A stretch of DNA of 64,000 bases, from contig CP119326.1 of assembly GCA_029202665.1 (NCBI GenBank), forward strand, positions 1,302,001-1,366,000, given 5' to 3'. A program made the translations under genes and the position numbers. A model generated the notes under the pieces. The model was given only the letters and a program-made list of their open reading frames with translations. It made no database searches and was not told the DNA's origin. Positions within the stretch are counted from its first letter, which is position 1. Each line of letters begins with the position of its first letter. Positions 1-6,672 of the stretch are shown here, piece by piece. The stretch comes from Candidatus Brevundimonas colombiensis (GTDB lineage: Bacteria > Pseudomonadota > Alphaproteobacteria > Caulobacterales > Caulobacteraceae).

Positions 1-337
1 GCCGCAGCCAGTCCTCCAGCACCCGGCCGATCAGGGCGCGGGCATGGGGCGAATAGAGTTCGGCCGGGCTGGTGCAGGCGGGGCGCGCCGCAGGAGCGAC
101 CGCCTTCTTCCTGAGCGGCTCGGGCGCGCCCAGCGTCAGGATGGTGACGGAGGCGAACTCCATCGTCTCCGGGTCCAGCGTCTCCTTGGTCACGCGCGAG
201 GCGACGGCCAGCCGGTCGTTCAACTGATCCTCGGCCGCCTCGATGGCCTGTTTGCGGTTCTCGGTGGCGATCAGCAGGGTCCAGGCCGCGGGCGCGGTCT
301 TGCGGACATAGACTTCGTAGTGGATCGGACCGGCCAT
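1..337 (-). CDS. Conserved hypothetical protein, 3' end cut by window edge
   Basis: The reverse strand reads an open frame from an ATG at 337 to the window edge, giving about 112 residues that begin MAGPIHYEVYVRKTAPAAW. The start is supported by a strong Shine-Dalgarno (AAGGAGG) 5-6 bases upstream. The protein looks soluble, with no signal peptide or membrane segment, and has an alpha/beta N-terminal half followed by a short lysine/alanine-rich linker. I do not recognise a family with a known function. It is divergent from chvI, with about 250 bases between the two starts. The C-terminus lies outside the window. Confidence 0.75.
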   Translation of the reverse strand, partial: MAGPIHYEVYVRKTAPAAWTLLIATENRKQAIEAAEDQLNDRLAVASRVTKETLDPETMEFASVTILTLGAPEPLRKKAVAPAARPACTSPAELYSPHARALIGRVLEDWLR

Positions 338-586
338 CGGGCCTCCTTGGACCCCAAGCCTTTAAGGCTAAGTTTCATCCCCCCGGGCGCCCCGGAACAT
401 GGCTGGGGCGCCTGCGCGTTGAAATCGCGAGCGGAACCAACCATCTTCGCCGAGACTTGCGCGAGGGCGTTCGAACCGAATTCCCTTCTGGTCGGGGCGT
501 CATGGCCCTAATGTGACCGTGATCGAACGGTTACGCTTGAAGCGCGTTCCTGCTCGCAGGACCGCAAAGTTCAGGAGAAGACACCC

Positions 587-1291
587 TTGGCGAACATCAC
601 CCTGGTCGATGACGACGAGAACATCGTGGCGTCCGTGTCGTTGGCGCTGGAAAGCCATGGCCACAAGATCACCGCCTATCACGACGGGGCCTCGGGGCTG
701 GCCGCCCTGGAATCCGCGCCGCCCGATCTGGCCATTCTGGACGTGAAGATGCCGCGCATGGACGGGATGGAGGTGTTGCGCCGCCTGCGCCAGACCTCGC
801 AGATCCCGGTCATCATGCTGACGTCCAAGGACGAGGAGATCGACGAGATCCTGGGCTTCAACCTGGGCGCCGACGACTATATCCACAAACCCTTCAGCCA
901 GCGTCTGCTGATCGAGCGGGTCAAGGCGCTGCTGCGCCGCACCGGCGCCGACGGCGGAGAGCCGGAAGCCGCCGCCGAGGTCTCGGGCCGGGCGATCAAG
1001 CGCGGCAAGCTGTCTATGGACCCGGCGCGCCACGAATCGACCTGGGACGGCAAGCCGGTCAAGCTGACGGTGACCGAGTTCCTGCTGCTGCAGGCCCTGG
1101 CCCAGCGGCCCGGCTTCGTGAAGAGCCGCGACAACCTGATGGACGCCGCCTATGACGATCAGGTCTATGTCGACGACCGCACCATCGACAGCCACGTGAA
1201 GCGGATGCGCAAGAAGTTCCGCGCTGTGGACAACGAGTTCGACGCGATCGAGACCCTGTATGGCGTCGGCTACCGCTACCGCGAGAGCTGA
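587..1291 (+). CDS. chvI: Two-component response regulator ChvI (OmpR/PhoB family)
   Basis: A 234-residue response regulator. The receiver domain (about 1-120) has the acidic pocket D8-D9-D10, phosphoacceptor D52 in LAILDVKMPR and the lysine of the HKPF turn. The C-terminal part (about 135-232) is an OmpR-type winged helix ending in GVGYRYRES. The stretch TSKDEEIDEILGFNLGADDY with KPFSQRLL is characteristic of the ChvI/ExoR-ChvG branch. The start is a TTG at 587 with AGGAGAA nine bases upstream; no closer ATG exists in frame. ChvI is the cytoplasmic DNA-binding partner of ChvG, which responds to acid and cell-wall stress in Alphaproteobacteria. The kinase gene follows directly. Confidence 0.93.
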   Translation: MANITLVDDDENIVASVSLALESHGHKITAYHDGASGLAALESAPPDLAILDVKMPRMDGMEVLRRLRQTSQIPVIMLTSKDEEIDEILGFNLGADDYIHKPFSQRLLIERVKALLRRTGADGGEPEAAAEVSGRAIKRGKLSMDPARHESTWDGKPVKLTVTEFLLLQALAQRPGFVKSRDNLMDAAYDDQVYVDDRTIDSHVKRMRKKFRAVDNEFDAIETLYGVGYRYRES

Positions 1292-1325
1292 TCGGCCCGA
1301 CGGGCGCGAGCCCGACGAGGAACGC

Positions 1326-2885
1326 GTGCGCCGGCCGTTGTTCCGCCTCGGCGGATCGCGGCTGGGCGGCTTCATCCTGGCGCTCAATCTGCTCAGCCTG
1401 CTGATCCTGTTCGGCGGGGCGTTGGCCCTGAACGAATGGCGGCCGGGCCTGATACAGGCGCGCCAAGAATCCCTGACGGTTCAGGCCGAACTCCTCGCCA
1501 ATATTCTGCGCGAGAAGGATGTCACGCGCGGTGAACCGACGCCCGAACTGGACCCCATCCGCGCCTCGCTGTGGCTGACCGACCGCTTTATTCCGGCAGG
1601 ACAGCGGGTTCGGCTTTACGACATCAATGGGCTGCTGCTTGTTGACAGTTATCAGGTGACGGAAGCCATCGGCGGACGGCCTTTGCCGCCTGCGCGACGT
1701 GCCGGATCGCCCACCGAAGACGACGGCGTCTCTGACATCGTCAAAGAACGGCGGCTTGAACGCGCCGACAGCGAACTGGCCGCCGAGGTCAGCGCGGCGC
1801 TGGACGGAACGCCCCAGGCGACGCTGCGCCGCAACGAATCCGGGGACCGGGTGGTGTCGGTCTCCATTCCCGTGCGCCACGTGCGTCAGGTGCTGGGGGT
1901 GCTGACGGTCGAATCCGGTGATGTGGACGAGATCCTCAGCGCCCAGCGGCGCGCCCTGGTGCCGTTCGCCCTGGTGGCGCTGGGGGTAAATCTGCTGGCC
2001 TCGCTTCTGCTGCATCTGTTCGTGGCGCGCCCGATCATGCGGCTGTCGGCGGCGGCGGATCAGGTCAAGCTGCAACGCGCGCGCGCCATCTCCCTGCCCG
2101 ATCTGGAGGACCGCAAGGACGAGATCGGCGATCTGGCGCGGTCGCTGGAATCCATGACCGACACCCTGTCCACCCGCATGGACGCCATCGAACGGTTCGC
2201 CGCCGACGTGTCGCACGAGATCAAGAACCCCCTGACCTCTATCCGTTCGGCGCTGGAGACCCTGCCGCTGGTCAAGACCGACGCGCATCGCGAGAAGCTG
2301 ACGGCCCTGTTGCAGCAGGACGTGCGGCGGCTGGACCGGCTGATCACCGACATCTCCAACGCCTCGCGCCTGGATGCGGAGCTGTCGCGCGACCGGCCGC
2401 GCCCCATAACGCTGAACCAGCTGCTGACCGACATCGTCGGCGTCTATGACACCACGGCCAAGCCGGGCGACATTCCGGTGCTGTTCCAGGCGCCCGAGAC
2501 GGCGCTGCGCGTCATGGGCCGCGACGGGCCGCTGGGTCAGGTGTTCCGCAATCTGATCGACAACGCCCGCTCCTTCAGTCCGGCGGATGGGGCGGTGCGC
2601 GTCAGTCTGGAGGAGACGACCGACGACCTGCCGGTGCGCGTGCGGGTCGAAGACCAGGGGCCGGGCATCCCGCCCGAGAACCTGGAGACGGTGTTCGAAC
2701 GCTTCTACACCTCGCGGCCGCAGGGGGCCAAGTTCGGCTCCAACTCGGGTCTGGGCCTGTCCATCGTGCGTCAGATCGTGGAGGCGCACGGCGGACGCGT
2801 CCACGCCGAGAACCAGATGCAGGACGGGCAGGTCGTCGGCGCCCGGTTCGAAATCCTGTTCCCGGCGGTCGGCCGCCGGGCATGA
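1326..2885 (+). CDS. chvG: Sensor histidine kinase ChvG
   Basis: Inner-membrane histidine kinase of 519 residues from the GTG at 1326. It has TM1 (about 14-35), a periplasmic sensing region, TM2 (about 210-233), HAMP, then HisKA with the H-box ADVSHEIKNP (H297) and HATPase motifs DNARSF, DQGPGIPPEN and GLGLSIV. It phosphorylates ChvI. An in-frame ATG at 1260 would give 541 residues but overlaps chvI by 32 bases with a low-complexity N-terminus. The GTG has GACGAGGA just upstream and no overlap, so I prefer it, without certainty. The gene overlaps hprK by 4 bases (ATGA), so sensor and PTS kinase are probably co-translated. Confidence 0.92.
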   Translation: MRRPLFRLGGSRLGGFILALNLLSLLILFGGALALNEWRPGLIQARQESLTVQAELLANILREKDVTRGEPTPELDPIRASLWLTDRFIPAGQRVRLYDINGLLLVDSYQVTEAIGGRPLPPARRAGSPTEDDGVSDIVKERRLERADSELAAEVSAALDGTPQATLRRNESGDRVVSVSIPVRHVRQVLGVLTVESGDVDEILSAQRRALVPFALVALGVNLLASLLLHLFVARPIMRLSAAADQVKLQRARAISLPDLEDRKDEIGDLARSLESMTDTLSTRMDAIERFAADVSHEIKNPLTSIRSALETLPLVKTDAHREKLTALLQQDVRRLDRLITDISNASRLDAELSRDRPRPITLNQLLTDIVGVYDTTAKPGDIPVLFQAPETALRVMGRDGPLGQVFRNLIDNARSFSPADGAVRVSLEETTDDLPVRVRVEDQGPGIPPENLETVFERFYTSRPQGAKFGSNSGLGLSIVRQIVEAHGGRVHAENQMQDGQVVGARFEILFPAVGRRA

Positions 2886-3325
2886 GGTCCGCCGCCCCGA
2901 TCCATGCCGCCCCCATCCACGCCACGACGGTCGCCGTGCGCCGCACAGAAGGCTGGCGCGGGGTGATGATCCTGGGCGCGTCGGGAGCGGGCAAGAGCGA
3001 TCTGGCGCTGAGGCTGATCGGGCGCGGCTGGCGGCTGGTCAGCGACGACTATACCCAGGTCTGGGCCTCGGGCGGCGCCCTCTACGCCCGCGCGCCGGTC
3101 GCCATCGCCGGCCGGATCGAGGTTCGCGGCCTGGGAATCGTGTCCGCCGCGACACGGCCGATGGTCAGAGCGGCCCTGTCCGTCGCCTGCACGCGTGAGC
3201 CGGTCGAACGCCTGCCGGAGCCGCGATCGCGGGCGTTTTGCGGGGTGGACCTGCCCCTCCTGACGCTGGACCCGCGCCCCGCCTCGGCCGTCGATGTGGT
3301 CGCAGCGGCGTTGGAGACGCTTTGA
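2882..3325 (+). CDS. hprK: HPr kinase/phosphorylase, short alphaproteobacterial form
   Basis: A 147-residue protein with the P-loop GASGAGKS (residues 32-39) and the following D40 and SDDYTQV segment of the HprK C-terminal kinase domain. The N-terminal domain present in Firmicutes HprK (about 310 residues) is absent. This is the normal architecture in Alphaproteobacteria. HprK phosphorylates a serine of HPr, here S47 of the HPr encoded about 0.5 kb downstream. The ATG overlaps the chvG stop by 4 bases. Its place between chvG and the EIIA/HPr genes ties envelope signalling to a regulatory PTS with no sugar permease nearby. Confidence 0.9.
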   Translation: MRSAAPIHAAPIHATTVAVRRTEGWRGVMILGASGAGKSDLALRLIGRGWRLVSDDYTQVWASGGALYARAPVAIAGRIEVRGLGIVSAATRPMVRAALSVACTREPVERLPEPRSRAFCGVDLPLLTLDPRPASAVDVVAAALETL

Positions 3326-3444
3326 AACGCTGCAAGACGGGTCTATGACACCCCCCTTGCGGTCCAAGGAGGGCGGCGTCCGGCCTCCTCGCCGGGCGGG
3401 GGAACGTTCGGGACGGTTCGGGGCGGGATGCGAGTGAAGTCCTC

Positions 3445-3849
3445 ATGATCGGTCTGGTCATCGTCACCCACGGCGGGCTGGCGTCAGAATTCCTTTCGGC
3501 GATGGAGCATGTGGTCGGCCCGCAGCGCGGGGTCGCGGCCATCTGCATCGGACCCGACGACGACATGGAGCGTCGGCGGCGCGACATCGTCGATGCGGCG
3601 GCGGCGGTTGACGACGGCGACGGCGTCATCCTGCTGACCGACATGTTCGGCGGCACCCCATCCAATCTGGCCATTTCAGTGATGGAGCAGACCCACGCCG
3701 AGGTGATCGCCGGGCTGAACCTGCCCATGCTGATCAAACTGGCCAGCGTGCGCGGGCGCGAGACGCTGGAGGCGTGCGTGGCCCATGCGCAGGACGCCGG
3801 GCGCAAATACATCTCGGTCGCCTCCTGGGTGCTGGCGGGCGAGAAATGA
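3445..3849 (+). CDS. PTS EIIA component, mannose family
   Basis: A 134-residue cytoplasmic EIIA of the mannose/fructose class (PTS EIIA-Man). The phosphorylatable histidine is H9 in MIGLVIVTHGG, and the conserved TDMFGGTPSN segment is present. No EIIB, EIIC or EIID gene is nearby, so the protein probably acts in signalling rather than sugar uptake, as proposed for alphaproteobacterial PTS. It lies 119 bases after hprK. That gap contains a near-perfect 9-bp stem (3351-3359 with 3365-3373, one mismatch) that could attenuate transcription, though no T-run follows. The stop overlaps the HPr start (ATGA). Confidence 0.9.
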   Translation: MIGLVIVTHGGLASEFLSAMEHVVGPQRGVAAICIGPDDDMERRRRDIVDAAAAVDDGDGVILLTDMFGGTPSNLAISVMEQTHAEVIAGLNLPMLIKLASVRGRETLEACVAHAQDAGRKYISVASWVLAGEK

Positions 3850-4118
3850 GCGTCAAGGCGACCCTGAACATCTGCAACACGCGCGGCCTGCACGCCCGCG
3901 CCTCGGCCAAGTTCGTCAAACTGGCCTCCAGTTTCGAAAGCGAAATCCACGTCGCGCGCGATGGCGTGACGGTGGACGCCCGCTCGATCATGGGCCTGTT
4001 GATGCTGGGCGCCGGCATCGGCTGCAGCATCGACGTGTCGGCCGAGGGGCCGGACGCCGAGGAGGCGATGGAAGCCTTGAGCGACCTGGTCGCACGCAAG
4101 TTCGACGAGGATCAGTAG
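3846..4118 (+). CDS. ptsH: HPr family phosphocarrier protein
   Basis: A 90-residue HPr. The active-site histidine is H16 in NTRGLHARAS and the regulatory serine, the target of HprK, is S47 in DARSIMGLLML. The ATG at 3846 overlaps the EIIA stop by 4 bases. In-frame codons further upstream lie inside the EIIA gene and are not needed. HPr carries phosphate from EI (not in this window) to the EIIA encoded just upstream. The serine site lets HprK modulate this flow. A short GC-rich stem (about 4120-4139) follows the stop but lacks a T-run. Confidence 0.92.
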   Translation: MSVKATLNICNTRGLHARASAKFVKLASSFESEIHVARDGVTVDARSIMGLLMLGAGIGCSIDVSAEGPDAEEAMEALSDLVARKFDEDQ

Positions 4119-4193
4119 GCCTCGGCCCGGCCCGCGAGGATCGACCCGAACGGCGAGCCTTTAGCCGTATGATCTAACGCCGACGCACGACCG

Positions 4194-4655
4194 TCATTGG
4201 CCAGGTTCGCAACGGCCGAGCACCGCAATCAGATCGCGCACGATCCGACGAACCTCGTCGGCCTGGTCTTGGGTGACCTGGGTGCGGGCGGCCAGGAGCG
4301 CCGGTATGTGCGCCGCCTGATCGCGCAGGGCGTCCCCCTTGCGGGTGAGGTCGATCTGCACCCGCCGCTCGTCCCGGCTGTCGCGTTCCCGCGTGATGAG
4401 GCCAGCCGTCTCCATCCGCTTGAGCAGGGGGGTCAGGGTTCCACTGTCCAGCAGCAAGGCCTCGCCCAGTGCGCTGACCGTCTTTGGCGCCTGCTGCCAC
4501 AGCGCCAGCATCACAAGATACTGCGGATATGTCAGGCCCAGGTCGGACAGGATCGGGCGATAGAGGCGATTGAGCAGGTTGGAGGCCGCATAGAGCGGGA
4601 AGCACATCTGGTCTTCAAGCCGCAGAACCACGGCCTTGCTCGATGGGTCTTCCAT
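4194..4655 (-). CDS. ohrR: Organic-peroxide-sensing MarR-type repressor OhrR
   Basis: A 153-residue MarR-family winged-helix protein (MEDPSSKAVV start). It carries the OhrR signature: a reactive cysteine near the N-terminus in DQMCFPLYAA (about C18), the LTYPQYLVMLALW stretch, and a wing with RDERRVQIDLT. OhrR represses ohr until the cysteine is oxidised by organic hydroperoxides. The ATG at 4655 is chosen because AAGGAGG lies 4 bases before it; GTG 4673 and ATG 4670 overlap that ribosome site. It lies 14 bases downstream of ohr on the same strand, so the two form an ohr-ohrR operon under one operator. Confidence 0.92.
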   Translation of the reverse strand: MEDPSSKAVVLRLEDQMCFPLYAASNLLNRLYRPILSDLGLTYPQYLVMLALWQQAPKTVSALGEALLLDSGTLTPLLKRMETAGLITRERDSRDERRVQIDLTRKGDALRDQAAHIPALLAARTQVTQDQADEVRRIVRDLIAVLGRCEPGQ

Positions 4656-4669
4656 CCTGCCTCCTTGCA

Positions 4670-5095
4670 TCACCGCGTGCTGACCGTCAGCGCCACGTCG
4701 ACATTGCCCTTCACCGCATTGGAATAGGGGCAGGTGGCGTGGGCTTCCTGAACGATGTTCTCCGCCGTCGCCTGGTCTACGCCGGCGATGACAACGTCAA
4801 GAGCGACAGTCAGTGCGAACCCGCCGCCGGCGTCAGGACTGAGGCCGACGGTTGCGGCCACGTCGATGTCGTCGTCGCGAACCTTGGTCGCCTTGTTGCG
4901 GCTCACGTGGATCACGGCGTTCTCGAAACAGGCCGCATAGCCCGCGGCGAAGAGTTGTTCGGGGTTGGTCGCCCCGCCCTTGCCGCCCAGTTCCTTGGGC
5001 AGGGCCAGCGGCAGATCCAGCAGACCGTCGTTCGTTCGGACGGAGCCGTGGCGTCCACCGGTGGCGGAGGCTGTGGTGGAGTAGATCGCGCTCAT
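4670..5095 (-). CDS. ohr: Organic hydroperoxide resistance protein Ohr
   Basis: A 141-residue OsmC/Ohr-family thiol peroxidase that reduces organic hydroperoxides in the cytoplasm. The two catalytic cysteines are C56 (AAGYAACFENA) and C122 (ATCPYSNAV), and the GGxxGATNPEQLFAAGY segment is typical of Ohr rather than OsmC. The length is normal for the family. AGAAGGAAA precedes the ATG at 5095. A 17-bp palindrome 53 bases upstream of the start is the likely OhrR operator. First gene of the ohr-ohrR operon. Confidence 0.95.
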   Translation of the reverse strand: MSAIYSTTASATGGRHGSVRTNDGLLDLPLALPKELGGKGGATNPEQLFAAGYAACFENAVIHVSRNKATKVRDDDIDVAATVGLSPDAGGGFALTVALDVVIAGVDQATAENIVQEAHATCPYSNAVKGNVDVALTVSTR

Positions 5096-5148
5096 CGCGG
5101 CTTTCCTTCTTATGCAAGATGCCTCTCTGTAAATCGAGAAACAGTTTT

Positions 5149-5165
5149 ACACAATTAAATTGTGT
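5149..5165. promoter_or_regulatory. OhrR operator palindrome upstream of ohr
   Basis: ACACAATTAAATTGTGT is a perfect inverted repeat with 8-bp arms around a central A, in an AT-rich patch inside GC-rich DNA. Known OhrR operators have TACAATT-AAATTGTA-like cores, which this matches. A partial second copy (TGCAATTAAAAAT, from about 5164) follows, reminiscent of paired OhrR sites. It sits 53 bases before the ohr start codon, a position suited to blocking RNA polymerase. The assignment is inferred from family knowledge. Confidence 0.85.
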
Positions 5166-5329
5166 GCAATTAAAAATCCCCTGGGATTTCCAACCTGGAG
5201 CGGGCTGTCTATCCGCCGCAGCGGCTGGCCAGCGGACGCTTGTCCGACACGGCTTTTCTGATGGTCAGGTCGCGCCTGTAAGGCCGCGCCGATCCTGCTG
5301 ACGCCACGCTCTAGGATGCGGCGCGGGGA

Positions 5330-6430
5330 TTACAGCCCCAGCGCCCGGCGGATGTCGCGCCAGTCGACGTATTTGAAGTTCTGGGCGCCGCCGTCGTTGA
5401 CGTCGTCCTGGATGACCACGACGCCTTCGGGGAAGGGGCCGACCGGCCCACTGGCGGCGGCGAGGCCGTCGGTTCCGGTGACGCCGTCCACCGCGCCGTC
5501 AACGACCTTGAACCGGCCCTTGTACTGCGGCGCCGGGCCGTCGATGCGCCAGACGGGGAAGGTGGAATCGCCCTGGCTGGAGGCGATCAGATAACGGCCC
5601 GAGGCGTCGGCGATGGTGGTCAGGCCCTCGGCGTCGGCGACCAGGATGTCCTTGGCGATGGGCTGGATCAGGGTGCGGGTCGCGCCAGAGGCCGGGTCCA
5701 GGCCATAGCGCCACAGGCCGATGTTCTCTTCGTTGATATAGAGGGCGTCGCCGGTCGTGTCGGCGGCGCAGCCTTCGGAGATCGAGCCGATCTCGGCGGT
5801 GCGGACCAGGCGGGCCACGGGCTTGCCGGCGGCGTCGGCGGTCAGGATGAACTGGCGCAGTTCGCCCTCATGGCCGACCAGGATGGCGTGGACCTCGGCG
5901 CCGCGACGGGCGAAACAGAAGCCGTAGGGTTCGACAACGTCGGTCGCCACATGGCCCCAGTAGCGCACGCCGTTCTGGCCGGTCCCGGCCGGGTCGAAGA
6001 CATAAAGCGAGACGCCGGTCTTGCCCGGCGTGCGGTCGCTGGCGCCCAGCACGACCTGCGGCCGGCCGTCGATCGACAGGCCCTCGACCACATCGACGTT
6101 GTTCAACAGACCCTCGGGCAGGAACTGAAGGATGCGGCCGTCGAAGCCATAGATATAAAGACCCGACTTCTTGTCGGTGCCGGCGACGAAGCCGGGCGTG
6201 GCCTGGCCCATCACCATGACCGGCGTTGTGCTGGCCCAGACGGCGGGGTCGTCGGCGGCGTCCTGGCCGGGGGCGCCGACAGGCGGGGTTTCCAGGATGG
6301 CGTGAACGGGCGCGCCAGGGCCGACGAGGCCGCCGCCTTCACCCTGGAAATCCACCTCGTGCGCGGCGCAGCCAGCCAGCAGCGACATTAGGGCGCAGGC
6401 GGTCGGCAGGCGAAGGCGAGGGCGGCGCAT
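5330..6430 (-). CDS. Beta-propeller phytase-like lipoprotein
   Basis: About 366 residues from the ATG at 6430 (MRRPRLRLPTACALMSLL). The N-terminus is a lipoprotein signal with lipobox LLAGC, so the protein is probably anchored in the outer membrane or exported. The body resembles 3-phytase/beta-propeller phytases: an early DDPAVW segment, GLYIYGFDG and NNVDV strands, SEGCAAD, INEENIGLWRY, ADAEGLT and SSQGDSTFPVWR, repeated blade-like units rich in acidic calcium-binding loops. Phytases of this fold release phosphate from phytate. An upstream in-frame start at 6487 would put 19 extra residues before the signal and is unlikely. Divergent from the TonB receptor at 6673. Confidence 0.82.
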   Translation of the reverse strand: MRRPRLRLPTACALMSLLAGCAAHEVDFQGEGGGLVGPGAPVHAILETPPVGAPGQDAADDPAVWASTTPVMVMGQATPGFVAGTDKKSGLYIYGFDGRILQFLPEGLLNNVDVVEGLSIDGRPQVVLGASDRTPGKTGVSLYVFDPAGTGQNGVRYWGHVATDVVEPYGFCFARRGAEVHAILVGHEGELRQFILTADAAGKPVARLVRTAEIGSISEGCAADTTGDALYINEENIGLWRYGLDPASGATRTLIQPIAKDILVADAEGLTTIADASGRYLIASSQGDSTFPVWRIDGPAPQYKGRFKVVDGAVDGVTGTDGLAAASGPVGPFPEGVVVIQDDVNDGGAQNFKYVDWRDIRRALGL

Positions 6431-6527
6431 GGGGTGGGCTCCGAAACGGGATGCGGCGTCCTTTCGCCATGGAAGCGGCGCGGTCAACGGCGGTGTCGTG
6501 ACGGTTGCGCGTCGCGTTGATGACCAA

Positions 6528-6545
6528 TGATCCGAAAAAGGATCA
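6528..6545. repeat. Short inverted repeat in the phytase/TonB-receptor intergenic region
   Basis: TGATCC GAAAAA GGATCA is a perfect 6-bp-arm inverted repeat with a six-base loop. It lies between the divergent phytase-like gene (start 6430) and the TonB receptor (start 6673), about 100 bases from the first. It could be an operator or the base of a small hairpin. I cannot match it to a named regulator. The rest of this 242-base region must hold two promoters, but I see no convincing Pho box. Confidence 0.35.
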
Positions 6546-6672
6546 ATCGTCTCGTGACTGTCTGAAAATCGCGAAACATGCGTCGTGAAACCGTCGTTTT
6601 CGCGTCGTCGCCAAAGGTTAAGCGCCGCCTTATCGGTCCAGGCGAAATGTCGCCGATCGAAGGGGACATGAG

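Noticed and set aside
5166..5329. Small gene between ohr and the phytase-like gene
   Set aside because: Short frames there have no ribosome site and continue from shadows of neighbouring genes; I see no gene in this stretch.
6541..6600. Pho box in the phytase/TonB-receptor intergenic region
   Set aside because: Only a single ACTGTCTGA-like half resembles the motif, with no second half at the right spacing.
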